DNA of 64,000 bases from a virus. The position numbers and the translations under genes were made by a program. The notes below the pieces were generated by a model, which did not search any database, was not told the origin of the DNA, and saw only the letters and a program-made list of their open reading frames with translations. Below, piece after piece: positions 42,924-50,910 of this stretch; position 1 is the stretch's first letter, and each line of letters begins with the position of its first letter. Where the stretch lies: positions 1 to 64,000 of the IMG/VR virus record IMGVR_UViG_3300035703_000008. The stretch is one strand, 5' to 3'.

Positions 42924-43630
42924 TCTTGTATGTGAACGGCGACAGCCACACCGCGGCCGCAGAAGCCGTGAATCCCCACGCATTCGCCGAAGATGACGGA
43001 AGGTATGCACATCTACGACGACTGCCGCACCCCGACAATCTACAGGTGAGCTGGGGGCGCGTTTTGTCTGACATCATCAAAGCCGGATTCAAATGCGACG
43101 CCGAATCTGCGGCCAGCAACAGTCGTATCTTGCGTACCACCCGGGATTGGTTGGCACAAGCACCCTTGGCCAATACCAATGTTTTAGTGGTCATACAGTG
43201 GAGCACCTGGGAACGCCAAGAATGGCTTATCGACGGCGTCTACTATCAGGTAAACGGATCAGGCGTGGACCAGGTTCCCCCAGACTGGGAAACTCGCTAC
43301 AAGCAATGGATCGTGGACATCGACTGGAATCAAGTCACTCAGCGAGCGCACGACGAAATCTGGCAGTTCCATCTCGAACTCCTGGACCAGAACATACCCC
43401 ATGTGTTTTTCAATGGCAACAACCATTTCGGTAAAATCGCACCAGATCAAAGACGGGATTGGGGGTGCAACTATATCTCCCCGTATGATGCCGGTTCCAC
43501 CTATGATGCTTGGTTAAAAGGCCAAGGACACGACACTGTTTCGCCCAATTCCTGGCATTTTGGACGAGAAGCTCACACAGCTTGGGCAAGATTTATGTTA
43601 CAATACATTATCCGAAACCAACTGATATGA
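42920..43630 (+). CDS. SGNH-hydrolase-like protein (paralogue)
   Basis: 236 residues from ATG 42920, overlapping the preceding paralogue. LYVNGDSHTAAAEA gives the nucleophile Ser; the C-terminal GREAHTAWARFM has the His but Arg/Glu where the Asp is expected, so the catalytic triad may be altered. Ends 7 nt before the exonuclease gene. Confidence 0.55.
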   Translation: MILYVNGDSHTAAAEAVNPHAFAEDDGRYAHLRRLPHPDNLQVSWGRVLSDIIKAGFKCDAESAASNSRILRTTRDWLAQAPLANTNVLVVIQWSTWERQEWLIDGVYYQVNGSGVDQVPPDWETRYKQWIVDIDWNQVTQRAHDEIWQFHLELLDQNIPHVFFNGNNHFGKIAPDQRRDWGCNYISPYDAGSTYDAWLKGQGHDTVSPNSWHFGREAHTAWARFMLQYIIRNQLI

Positions 43631-43637
43631 GCCCAAG

Positions 43638-44645
43638 ATGCGATATGTGCTGATTGACACAGCCAATACTTTTTTCCGTGCCCGCCATGTAGCATTCCGA
43701 GCCAGTGATTCCTGGGAACGAGTGGGCTACGCCTTGCACATCACCCTCAGTGCCATCAACAAAGTGGCCGCCAAGTTCCAGGCCGATCATGTGGTTTTTG
43801 CTCTAGAAGGGCGCAGTTGGCGCAAAGACTTTTACCCGCCTTATAAACGCAATCGCAGTGATGCTCGTGCTGCACAAACCGAATCAGAACAGGAAGAAGA
43901 TCGCTTGTTCTGGGAAACTTACGACAACTTTACTAAATACCTTGCTGAGCAGACCAACTGCTCAGTGATCCGGCACCCCGAAGCCGAAGCTGATGACGTT
44001 ATCGCTCGCTGGATCGCTTTACACCCACAAGACCAACACACTATCATTTCAAGCGACACTGACTTCGTGCAACTCATTGCCGAAAACGTAGATCAGTACA
44101 ACGGCATCACCGATGAACTGATCACCATCCAGGGCATCTTTGATGCTCGTGGACGACCTGTGGTTGATAAAAAGACCAAAGAGCCCAAGTCTGTGCCTGA
44201 CCCCAAATGGTTGTTGTTTGAAAAATGTGTGAGGGGCGATGCCACTGACAATGTGTTTTCGGCCTATCCTGGTGTGCGCACCAAAGGCACCAAGAACAAG
44301 GTCGGCTTGCTGGAAGCCTTTGAAGATCGTGATCGTCGAGGTTATGCCTGGAACAACCTCATGCTGCAACGCTGGACCGATCATGATGGGCAAGAGCATC
44401 GTGTGCTGGACGACTACGAGCGCAACCGCACTCTCATCGATCTCGCGGCACAGCCCGAGGAGGTAAAGATCAAAGTGGACACAGCCATACGTGAGCAGAT
44501 CAGCCACAGAGATGTGGGACAAGTGGGCGTGAGATTCATGAAGTTCTGCGGACGATTTGAACTCAACCGTGCCTCAGAATCAGCTGAACAGTATAGCCGT
44601 TGGTTAAATCAAACTTATCAAGGAACCTTAGATGATCGTAGCTAA
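43638..44645 (+). CDS. 5'-3' exonuclease/RNase H (T4 Rnh-like)
   Basis: 335 residues. YVLIDTANTFFRARHVAF and HPEAEADDVIARW, SSDTDFVQL and VRGDATDNV are the metal-binding acidic clusters of the FEN-1/PIN-like 5' nucleases; YPGVRTKGTKNKVGLLEAF is the helix-hairpin-helix region. Length fits T4 RNase H (305) plus a C-terminal tail. Removes RNA primers during lagging-strand synthesis. Confidence 0.9.
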   Translation: MRYVLIDTANTFFRARHVAFRASDSWERVGYALHITLSAINKVAAKFQADHVVFALEGRSWRKDFYPPYKRNRSDARAAQTESEQEEDRLFWETYDNFTKYLAEQTNCSVIRHPEAEADDVIARWIALHPQDQHTIISSDTDFVQLIAENVDQYNGITDELITIQGIFDARGRPVVDKKTKEPKSVPDPKWLLFEKCVRGDATDNVFSAYPGVRTKGTKNKVGLLEAFEDRDRRGYAWNNLMLQRWTDHDGQEHRVLDDYERNRTLIDLAAQPEEVKIKVDTAIREQISHRDVGQVGVRFMKFCGRFELNRASESAEQYSRWLNQTYQGTLDDRS

Positions 44646-45075
44646 AGCAGTGATACCCAATCAGTACTGGATCTTGCGGCAGGATGATCGCAAGATCGGC
44701 AACATCGAAGCCGGGCCCGATGGTTATCAGGTCCGTATCGACAATCAAGTGCATCGATTCAAAACCATACGCATGATGAAACAGCGTGTGCCCATCGATT
44801 TTGAAGCGCCCACGCAAAAGAAACCCGCTAAATTGGCCAACGAAGTGAATGGGTATCACACCACTGGAAGACCCTACAATGCCATCTATGATGTGAGACA
44901 TCAGGTTCCGTTGTGGACACGAGAGCCACGCAGCAAGAGCTGGTACGCAGCTGGATGGTATCGTGTCAAGCAAGGACGCACCTGGAGCGTGATCGAGTGC
45001 CCCAAGCTGATCATGCTGGATCGCTACCAGTATCAAGGCCCTTTTCGAACACAAGCCGAAGCAGAATCACAATGA
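44632..45075 (+). CDS. Conserved phage protein
   Basis: 147 residues with NQYWILRQDDRKIGNIEAG at the start and a beta-rich KTIRMMKQRVPIDF block found in T4-like phages. Overlaps the exonuclease gene by 14 nt and the next gene by 4. Function unknown. Confidence 0.65.
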   Translation: MIVAKAVIPNQYWILRQDDRKIGNIEAGPDGYQVRIDNQVHRFKTIRMMKQRVPIDFEAPTQKKPAKLANEVNGYHTTGRPYNAIYDVRHQVPLWTREPRSKSWYAAGWYRVKQGRTWSVIECPKLIMLDRYQYQGPFRTQAEAESQ

Positions 45076-45284
45076 GCATGCACATCAATCGATTCATTGA
45101 TCGTGTACGAGCCGCTGACACCAAGGGGCAACGAGACATCGTGATCAGCCTGGCCGATGCCAAGAATCTACACGCCGATATAACCAAACTCTTGCTGGCT
45201 GTGCAGGAAATGCATGATCGCATGTCAGCTGCCGGCAACAACAATCAAGTGATCAATGTGGAAGTGGAGGGTGGCTCGTTCTAA
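45072..45284 (+). CDS. Small conserved phage protein
   Basis: 70 residues. INRFIDRVRAADTKGQRDI and LADAKNLHADITKLLLAVQEM are blocks conserved in T4-like phages; likely helical. No known function. Confidence 0.6.
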   Translation: MSMHINRFIDRVRAADTKGQRDIVISLADAKNLHADITKLLLAVQEMHDRMSAAGNNNQVINVEVEGGSF

Positions 45285-45301
45285 AACTGCTTACATAAAG
45301 G

Positions 45302-45309
45302 CATAAATA
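45302..45309 (+). promoter_or_regulatory. Late-type promoter CATAAATA
   Basis: ATAAATA octamer in a 43-nt intergenic gap, 19 nt before ATG 45328, with TAGGAG between. A good position for a late promoter; motif-only evidence. Confidence 0.45.
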
Positions 45310-45327
45310 AATGTAGGAGTTTATTGA

Positions 45328-45633
45328 ATGAGCAGACCCAAACCCAAAGTGTTGGTGGAAGTCACTGACAAAAGTACTTACAAAACCGAACAAGTCCTAG
45401 CTGCCGAAGGTATTTGGGCAGTGTTCTTTGACGGCGCTCCCATCAATCTCAAGACCAGCAACCTCCTGGTACAGTACCCAGGCCCCAAGTACAAAAAAGT
45501 CAGTTTCAGTAATCAAGGGCATGCCATCAACTTGGCCAAGAAGCTCAACAGCCAGTTCAAGACTGACAAGTTTTCTGTGGTGCTGTTAAAGCAAGGGGAG
45601 CAGATCTTCCCTGATGACAAATCGAAAACTTGA
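45328..45633 (+). CDS. Conserved T4-like phage protein
   Basis: 101 residues. MSRPKPKVLVEVTDK, EGIWAVFFDGAPINLKTSN and YPGPKYKKVSFSNQGHA are strongly conserved in cyanophage-like proteins of unknown function. Preceded by a late-type promoter. Confidence 0.75.
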   Translation: MSRPKPKVLVEVTDKSTYKTEQVLAAEGIWAVFFDGAPINLKTSNLLVQYPGPKYKKVSFSNQGHAINLAKKLNSQFKTDKFSVVLLKQGEQIFPDDKSKT

Positions 45634-46006
45634 TATAGTATCTCAGTTACTGAGATCTCACACCAGCGATCACTCAGCGAGTGTGGAACGAGCCATGACC
45701 ACCTGGTGGTACAACACCAGAGACATCGGCGGCCTGAGACTCACGGACACCGGCTATCATGCCATGGTATCTGAGTTTGGTGTAGAAAACTGGCAGCTAT
45801 CCATCAACGATCCCAAAAAGTCACTGACCAAAAGGCTGCTGTTAGAGATGGACCAGAAGATGGAGTGGCCCTACTACATCGATTACAAGAACAAGTGCGT
45901 GATGTTTTTTGGCAGCCAAGAAGCCGTGATGGCTAGTCTTTACGGAGACCTACTTGCGTGGTTAAAAAATCGTCCAGCTCGAGCACACGTGCATGATAGT
46001 CATTGA
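45614..46006 (+). CDS. Conserved T4-like phage protein
   Basis: 130 residues. TTWWYNTRDIGGLRLTDTGYHAM and KMEWPYYIDYKNKCVMFFGSQEAV match a conserved T4-like protein family with no assigned function. Overlaps its upstream neighbour by 20 nt and the convergent gene at 45933 by 74 nt. Confidence 0.7.
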   Translation: MTNRKLDIVSQLLRSHTSDHSASVERAMTTWWYNTRDIGGLRLTDTGYHAMVSEFGVENWQLSINDPKKSLTKRLLLEMDQKMEWPYYIDYKNKCVMFFGSQEAVMASLYGDLLAWLKNRPARAHVHDSH

Positions 46007-46967
46007 GTATTTTTTCGTTCCAACCCCAGCGTACCCAGTCCTGATTTTTCTTTAATCTCTGTTTCAACGGCACAAACGATTTGTGTTTGCGATTGATACC
46101 GGAGAGCAAGAGCTCGCGATTGAGTTCGATGGCTGCACGCCAGCGTTCGCCGTCGGGTAGGTAATCATAGGAAGTGTCCACGATGTCGCGGAACATGTCG
46201 AAACCCAGCTGCTCGCAGTGGTCCACGATGCCACGATAGCCGATCACGATGGGTATCTGTTGGGCTAAAAACGCCATCTGCGTTTTTTCTGTGATGATGC
46301 CCAAGGGATTATGATATATGGTCTCAGTGACTATGTTGATGTCACAGCTGGAATACACCGGTAAAAGACGCAGCCAATTGTCTTCGTTTTCCACACCAAA
46401 GTAGTCACGATAAGGAAACAGCGGCAAGGGTATGTCATCGCCGAGGCTGACTATGCCGTGGGGGTATTTCTGCATCTCTGTGGCCACCCAGCGGCGAACA
46501 TCACTGACTCGTCCATTGAGACATTGCCAATGATATTGTCGCTGACCGCGTTCAATCACCGATTCCCACTGTTCACTGCGAGCATTGAGGTGATGCATGA
46601 GTTCATAGCTGTGACAAGGAAAGTATACGAGATTGAGTGGGCCTTGATAAAAGTCCCCGAGATCTACATCCCAGTGCACCACTATGACTTGACGAGCACG
46701 ATCACCAAAGTAGCGTTCCATCTCTACCAACTCAACACATATGCCGTCGTCGTTGACTGTGAGGAAATCAAAACACTGCATGATCACCACGGTGTTGTCC
46801 AACCAGATCAGGTCTTCGGGCCAGCGTATAGGCCATCCGTTGTCGCTGGTACCGGGACCATGCTGCCCGCGATAATCGGGAATCTGGCAACAGTGTTGAA
46901 ATATCACATCATAGCCTAGATCGTTCCAGGGTGTTGTGAAAACGCGATTAAAATCAAATATTCCCAT
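45933..46967 (-). CDS. Putative exostosin/GT10-like glycosyltransferase (minus strand)
   Basis: 344 residues. IITEKTQMAFLAQQIPIVIGYRG is close to the EKT...PIV-G donor motif of GT10-like enzymes, and LGFDMFRDIVDTSYDYL follows as in the protein at 52523. N-terminal half with HCCQIPDYRGQHG is unassigned. Convergent, overlapping the + strand gene. Confidence 0.5.
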   Translation of the reverse strand: MGIFDFNRVFTTPWNDLGYDVIFQHCCQIPDYRGQHGPGTSDNGWPIRWPEDLIWLDNTVVIMQCFDFLTVNDDGICVELVEMERYFGDRARQVIVVHWDVDLGDFYQGPLNLVYFPCHSYELMHHLNARSEQWESVIERGQRQYHWQCLNGRVSDVRRWVATEMQKYPHGIVSLGDDIPLPLFPYRDYFGVENEDNWLRLLPVYSSCDINIVTETIYHNPLGIITEKTQMAFLAQQIPIVIGYRGIVDHCEQLGFDMFRDIVDTSYDYLPDGERWRAAIELNRELLLSGINRKHKSFVPLKQRLKKNQDWVRWGWNEKILNDYHARVLELDDFLTTQVGLRKD

Positions 46968-46970
46968 TGG

Positions 46971-46999
46971 TTGACCAATAAAGATTTCTACTGTAAAGT
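46971..46999 (+). promoter_or_regulatory. Possible sigma70 promoter
   Basis: TTGACC 46971-46976, 17-bp spacer, TAAAGT 46994-46999, in a GGTTGACC context. Weaker -10 than the one 76 nt further on; the two may act in tandem. Confidence 0.4.
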
Positions 47000-47046
47000 G
47001 TTGTTTTTATACCACAAAATTAGTTAGTAAGCACTGACTTGTGCGG

Positions 47047-47075
47047 TTGACCAGAAATTCTATTTCGGTTATAAT
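47047..47075 (+). promoter_or_regulatory. Strong sigma70 promoter
   Basis: TTGACC 47047-47052, 17-bp spacer, perfect TATAAT 47070-47075, in the GCGGTTGACC context. Only 6 nt to ATG 47082, so the message is leaderless or nearly so, or starts at a downstream gene. Confidence 0.8.
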
Positions 47076-47081
47076 GTATGT

Positions 47082-47423
47082 ATGGACGCTAAGAAAACGA
47101 CCCGCAAAAAACGAACGGATCGCACCCACATCGTGTACCGCATTTCGTCGGGACGCGACTTCTACATCGGAGTCACGGCCAAGACTGAGTCAACGGTGCT
47201 GAAGTCGGTGCGAGTTCGCATGAACAAGCATCTCTATCGTAGTCGTAGCGAAGACAAGAGCTGGGCCTTGTACGAGGCACTCCGTGCTCGTGGTCCCGAA
47301 TCGTTTGTGTTTGAGATCGTGGCTGTGGTGCGTGGCAAGTCGGCTGCTCACCAATTCGAGCGTGCCTTGATCCGCGAACTGCGTCCTAACTTGAACACCG
47401 ATGTGCGCGAAAGGAGAGTATGA
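47082..47423 (+). CDS. GIY-YIG-like nuclease
   Basis: 113 residues. HIVYRISSGRDFYIGVTAK is the (GIY-like) VYRI...YIG motif; RVRMNKHLYRS and FERALIRELRPNLNTD give the later Arg, Glu and Asn of the GIY-YIG fold. Small single-domain version, perhaps a repair or homing nuclease. Strong promoter directly upstream. Confidence 0.75.
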   Translation: MDAKKTTRKKRTDRTHIVYRISSGRDFYIGVTAKTESTVLKSVRVRMNKHLYRSRSEDKSWALYEALRARGPESFVFEIVAVVRGKSAAHQFERALIRELRPNLNTDVRERRV

Positions 47424-47515
47424 TGGCTACACCTATCACAGCAAAAGAGTTTCGGGCGTGGGTCCGACGGACATTTAAAGAATGCCAAGAACGGGCCAGG
47501 AAGGAATCACGATGA
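47420..47515 (+). CDS. 31-residue ORF
   Basis: ATG 47420 overlaps the previous stop (ATGATG) and its own stop overlaps the next ATG. Basic (ITAKEFRAWVRRTFKECQE). AAGGAG upstream and tight packing support it; function unknown. Confidence 0.45.
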   Translation: MMATPITAKEFRAWVRRTFKECQERARKESR

Positions 47516-47727
47516 ACGAACGGATCCGAGAACTTGCTATACAGGCGGGTGCGGGTGAATGGGGTGATTCTGCTGTGCCAGCAATGATGGATATTGAAAA
47601 GTTCGCCGAGTTGATCGTAAGAGAATCTATCGTAGATTTCTACAGGCGTTATCTTGATCTGGAGAGTGAAGAGGATATCACCGAGCAGGTCAATCGTTAT
47701 GTCAAAGACAATTTTGGAGTTAAATGA
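47512..47727 (+). CDS. MNERIREL-family small protein, copy 1
   Basis: 71 residues. MNERIRELAIQAG start, middle EKFAELIVRESIVDFY and end NFGVK. The same plan as the copy at 47898; a frequent small-protein family in freshwater and marine phages. Function unknown. Confidence 0.65.
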   Translation: MNERIRELAIQAGAGEWGDSAVPAMMDIEKFAELIVRESIVDFYRRYLDLESEEDITEQVNRYVKDNFGVK

Positions 47728-47897
47728 TGAATGTGTTCTTAGTGTATTACAATGAAGCAGATTACGCTGGTGATGTGGGTCGTACGGTATGGGACAATGT
47801 ATACGATTCAAAAGAAAAAGCACAGGCTCGAGTAGATGAATTGAACAAAGAAGAAGGTGTCGAGGATGCCGATTACAAACTATTTAAGGTTAAATAG
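47724..47897 (+). CDS. 57-residue small protein
   Basis: ATG 47724 to TAG 47897 between the two MNERIREL paralogues, overlapping the first. MMNVFLVYYNEADYAGDVG..WDNVYDSKEKAQARVDELNKEEG is an alpha/beta acidic small protein. Function unknown. Confidence 0.55.
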   Translation: MMNVFLVYYNEADYAGDVGRTVWDNVYDSKEKAQARVDELNKEEGVEDADYKLFKVK

Positions 47898-48110
47898 ATG
47901 AACGAACGTATACGAGAACTTGCTGAACAGGCTGGATTTACGGAGTGGCATCGCATGAACAATCCCAATGGTGATGCTGTTATTCAAACCTTTGCCGAGT
48001 TGATTGTTCGGGAATGTTGTGGTGCCGCTGATGAGTGGTATCAAAAGCATAACGAACTCCATTGGGACCCGGCTCAACATATTAGAAATCATTTCGGAGT
48101 TGAAGAATGA
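47898..48110 (+). CDS. MNERIREL-family small protein, copy 2
   Basis: 70 residues. MNERIRELAEQAGF start, TFAELIVRECCGAADEWY centre, NHFGVEE end. Paralogue of 47512; begins directly after the previous stop. Confidence 0.65.
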   Translation: MNERIRELAEQAGFTEWHRMNNPNGDAVIQTFAELIVRECCGAADEWYQKHNELHWDPAQHIRNHFGVEE

Positions 48111-48253
48111 AGATGCGAGTTTACATGAGCCGGCACCGCAACCTCTCAGGCGAGCTCACACCCATCGTGGTAGAGACCAACCTTGCCTGGGCCTTGCCCT
48201 ATTGGCACAAGCGTAGGACCATGAATCCCAAGATCTTCTGGGAGATCCAGTGA
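48107..48253 (+). CDS. 48-residue basic small protein
   Basis: ATG 48107 overlaps the previous stop; TGA 48253 overlaps the GTG of the next gene. MKMRVYMSRHRNLSGELTPI..WHKRRTMNPKIFWEIQ. Function unknown. Confidence 0.5.
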   Translation: MKMRVYMSRHRNLSGELTPIVVETNLAWALPYWHKRRTMNPKIFWEIQ

Positions 48254-48582
48254 CATCGAAGCTGATCCGCGATGGGTTCGTGGCTGTGCTGTACTCGCCG
48301 GGCTATGGAGCAGGGTGGTCCACATGGTGCGTCGGTGATCAACGGATGAGCATGTTGTTCGACCCGCAGATCGCCGACATCGTGGATCGTGGCGGCGAGA
48401 CCTGGCCGGACCAGGCCGAGGCCATCGCCCGGGTCAAATATCCTGATGCCTATTTCAACATCAACGGCTTGAAGAATCTCAGGGTGTGCTGGATCGAGTC
48501 AGGAACTCGTTTCCGTGTCACAGAATACGACGGTGACGAGAGCATAGAAATCATCTCCGAGCTGGATTGGATCACAGCATGA
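48250..48582 (+). CDS. Conserved phage protein
   Basis: 110 residues, GTG start. KLIRDGFVAVLYSPGYGAGWSTW is a block common in T4-like phage hypothetical proteins; the C-terminal RVCWIESGTRFRVTEYDGDE is beta-rich. Overlaps the next gene by 4 nt. Confidence 0.65.
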   Translation: MTSKLIRDGFVAVLYSPGYGAGWSTWCVGDQRMSMLFDPQIADIVDRGGETWPDQAEAIARVKYPDAYFNINGLKNLRVCWIESGTRFRVTEYDGDESIEIISELDWITA

Positions 48583-48722
48583 TCTGGATCATCGTGGCCT
48601 TGATCGTGGTCGTGATCGCGGGCTTGCTGGCCACTCTGGTACTGCAACGCATTACCTGTACCGATGCGCTGATCCCCGATCACTTGACCAAAAAATCAAA
48701 TCCTAGTAAAATTGATAGATAA
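48579..48722 (+). CDS. 47-residue membrane protein
   Basis: ATG 48579 to TAA 48722, overlapping neighbours on both sides. Residues 2-22 are a hydrophobic helix (IWIIVALIVVVIAGLLATLVL), the rest basic. Single-pass inner-membrane protein of unknown role. Confidence 0.5.
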   Translation: MIWIIVALIVVVIAGLLATLVLQRITCTDALIPDHLTKKSNPSKIDR

Positions 48723-48859
48723 TGAAGACCCTGCTGACTCTACCTCGCCCAAGAAATTGGGTGGCCAAAAACGATCGCAATCGAGCTGCTCGTCATCGAG
48801 TGGCCGTTAAATATCAGCGGCGTGCCAAGCATCGCTCAACCGAAAGGAACGACTCGTGA
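48722..48859 (+). CDS. 45-residue Arg/Lys-rich small protein
   Basis: ATG 48722 shares its first base with the preceding stop; stop overlaps GTG 48856. MKTLLTLPRPRNWVAKNDRNRA resembles a recurring small basic phage protein that likely binds nucleic acid. Confidence 0.55.
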   Translation: MKTLLTLPRPRNWVAKNDRNRAARHRVAVKYQRRAKHRSTERNDS

Positions 48860-49080
48860 AACTACATGGACTCACTCCCTTGCAACATCAGATCTGCGAA
48901 GAGATCTGGAGCATGGATACGCAGGAGCAACTCACGTCATGGTTCAATGGCTTGCCCCGTAGCATACAAGCACAGGCTCTCTCGATGATGCATCTCATCA
49001 CCATCGAAGCCATCGATGAAGAAGGTATCACGGACATGTCCCAAGCACAGGCCGTGATTGATCGAGCAAGACGAGGTTGA
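48856..49080 (+). CDS. Small helical phage protein
   Basis: 74 residues, GTG start. LHGLTPLQHQICEEIWSMDT and SIQAQALSMMHLITIEAIDE are predicted helices. Preceded by GAAAGGAAC. Ends just before the tRNA promoter. Unknown. Confidence 0.55.
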   Translation: MKLHGLTPLQHQICEEIWSMDTQEQLTSWFNGLPRSIQAQALSMMHLITIEAIDEEGITDMSQAQAVIDRARRG

Positions 49081-49105
49081 CTCGGCATCGAGACTCAGTT
49101 ATAAT
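49077..49105 (+). promoter_or_regulatory. Sigma70 promoter for tRNA-Met
   Basis: TTGACT 49077-49082, 17-bp spacer, perfect TATAAT 49100-49105. Ten bases before the tRNA at 49115; GGTTGAC context. Confidence 0.8.
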
Positions 49106-49114
49106 CACTAACAT

Positions 49115-49191
49115 GCCCTGGTAGCTCAGTTGGTCAGAGCAGGCGACTCATAATCGCTTGGTCGGGGGTTCAAGTCCCTCCCGGGGTACCA
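49115..49191 (+). tRNA. tRNA-Met (CAT)
   Basis: 77 nt including encoded CCA. Anticodon loop CTCATAA. Acceptor GCCCTGG/CCGGGGT with a G1-U72 wobble, T-loop GTTCAAGT. The CAT anticodon could also be tRNA-Ile2 (lysidine-modified); the sequence alone does not decide. A separate CAT tRNA with initiator features is at 61126. Confidence 0.92.
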
Positions 49192-49205
49192 CTATATCTA
49201 TTGAC

Positions 49206-49304
49206 ATGGAAAATGACTGGATAGCATTGGCAGGAAGATGGACGGCTCTGATATTCTCCATATCTGTGTGGAGTCTTGTTTATTATTTTTACATCAGGAT
49301 TTGA
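49206..49304 (+). CDS. 32-residue membrane peptide
   Basis: ATG 49206 to TGA 49304. MENDWIALAGRWTALIFSIS and VWSLVYYFYIRI form a hydrophobic helix. Overlaps the following ORF by 29 nt. No clear ribosome site, so weakly supported. Confidence 0.3.
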   Translation: MENDWIALAGRWTALIFSISVWSLVYYFYIRI

Positions 49305-49938
49305 ATTGTCAAACTGTTTTGTTAATCGCCCTAGTTTAGTTGTAATTATTGATTGCTGGAAAAATCGGCCATGGAACTTTGAATCTTTCAACCCCATGGT
49401 GGAAAACATAAAAAATTGGTGCGAAAACGATCCAAATATTCAAACCGTAATACTTTCTACATATCTAAATCGTGCAAATAGTATGTGTATAGAAAATCCC
49501 TGGTGGCAGAATTCCAAAGAAATTTTTTTTGATACAACGAGATGGGAGAAATTGAGAGATATCTGGAAATCTACCAATTTTGTTAATGATTCGCACACAC
49601 ATCATAGTATACTAAACATGTCGTTGAAAACAAGTCAGTTAAAACTCATGGCCTGGGACGAATTACAACTGATATATTATTGTAACTACATCAATCCGAG
49701 TATTGAGAACATATATATTGTTGGACAATCATGGAATGTGTGTTTAGAAGGACGACCAACGGGATGGTCTAGGTTGGTCCGTGCCAAACAATACAATCTA
49801 TTCCGTCGATCTATTAGAATCATGTCTCGTCGAGATTGCGTAATACACATGGACGGACGACCTGTTATGGATCCCGGTCCTGACTGGGACGAAGTCAATC
49901 AAAACGTGCTAATCAATAAAACTCAATGCCATGACTGA
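49276..49938 (+). CDS. AT-rich phage protein of unknown function
   Basis: 220 residues from TTG 49276; no better start. RPSLVVIIDCWKNRPW near the N-terminus and QTVILSTYLNRANS suggest an alpha/beta fold (strand, Asp, Trp); a later IENIYIVGQSWNVCLEGRPTG strengthens it. Markedly AT-rich compared with its neighbours, which suggests separate origin. Confidence 0.55.
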   Translation: MFIIFTSGFELSNCFVNRPSLVVIIDCWKNRPWNFESFNPMVENIKNWCENDPNIQTVILSTYLNRANSMCIENPWWQNSKEIFFDTTRWEKLRDIWKSTNFVNDSHTHHSILNMSLKTSQLKLMAWDELQLIYYCNYINPSIENIYIVGQSWNVCLEGRPTGWSRLVRAKQYNLFRRSIRIMSRRDCVIHMDGRPVMDPGPDWDEVNQNVLINKTQCHD

Positions 49939-50173
49939 TAAAAAATTGAAAATCGAATTCGCCCCCGGATGTTTTGATCAATGGGATGGCACACAGGAGG
50001 AGCTGGATGAACTCATGGCCGAGCTCGAGCGCCAGGTCGACACCGGAGAGATTTTTGAAAACAGTGTTCCTCTCACCGATGATGTCATTGATGATCTCAG
50101 CGACGAAGAACAAGAGGCCATATTGGCACAGCTGGAGGCCATGATCCATGGTCAAAAAAAATCTTTCCATTAG
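49931..50173 (+). CDS. Small acidic conserved phage protein
   Basis: 80 residues. MTDKKLKIEFAPGCFDQWDG and TQEELDELMAELERQV are conserved in T4-like phages. Overlaps the flanking genes. Function unknown. Confidence 0.7.
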   Translation: MTDKKLKIEFAPGCFDQWDGTQEELDELMAELERQVDTGEIFENSVPLTDDVIDDLSDEEQEAILAQLEAMIHGQKKSFH

Positions 50174-50675
50174 TCCTGATCGACATCGCTTCCAATTGGA
50201 ACGATATCTAGAGCGACAAGCCGAAGAAGGGAAAAGTCCTGACAACGACGACGATGTCCAGGCCATGGTGGAGTACATGGAGAAGACTGTGAGAGAACAT
50301 CAAGATCCCAATCGTTTCGCAGGCCAAGAAACCAACAATCTCGAATACGATCTACTCACCACTGACTGGATCCTGTCCAAAGTGCGTGACAGCGACGCGT
50401 ATGCTCAGAATCTCTATGCGGCCATGTGCAACAGATCGTTCCAACGCAACGATGTCATGCCCATACTGAAAAACCAGACCTGGTCATGCTCATGGCGCTA
50501 TGCCGGCGGCATCATCGCTGACATGCGCGAATCCGGCGACTACATCGACTGGTACTGCTCGGGCATCAGTGATAAAGACGATCCCAGTGGCTATGTAGGC
50601 GAAGGCACAGTCACCGACGAGATACGCGCGGATCTGCTCGAGTTGGGTTGGATAGTAATTGACGATAACCAGTGA
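50148..50675 (+). CDS. Conserved T4-like phage protein
   Basis: 175 residues. AYAQNLYAAMCNRSFQRNDV, WSCSWRYAGGIIADMRESG and YVGEGTVTDEIRADLLELGW are conserved blocks in cyanophage-like hypothetical proteins. Overlaps upstream by 26 nt, downstream by 17. Confidence 0.72.
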   Translation: MVKKNLSISPDRHRFQLERYLERQAEEGKSPDNDDDVQAMVEYMEKTVREHQDPNRFAGQETNNLEYDLLTTDWILSKVRDSDAYAQNLYAAMCNRSFQRNDVMPILKNQTWSCSWRYAGGIIADMRESGDYIDWYCSGISDKDDPSGYVGEGTVTDEIRADLLELGWIVIDDNQ

Positions 50676-50910
50676 TGGATGGACTCGAGTTGAGCTCTGG
50701 AACATCGACTATCGAGAAATTTCTGGTATCATACAATCGGCCAAGGGGCTTGGTCTCATCATCAACCAAGACTTTTCCATCACTGTGATACCGGCCTGGA
50801 CCAATCGGGATCTACATGGCCGCGATGAAAAATCCATAATCGTGGCTTTCCGGGACCCGGCTTGGGCAACATGGTTCCAACTCAAACAGCCGAGATCAGA
50901 TGTCCACTAA
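50659..50910 (+). CDS. Hypothetical protein
   Basis: 83 residues from TTG 50659. DYREISGIIQSAKGLGLIINQDF has an alpha/beta look. Converges with the radical SAM gene at 50896, overlapping by 15 nt. Unknown. Confidence 0.45.
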   Translation: MTITSDGWTRVELWNIDYREISGIIQSAKGLGLIINQDFSITVIPAWTNRDLHGRDEKSIIVAFRDPAWATWFQLKQPRSDVH

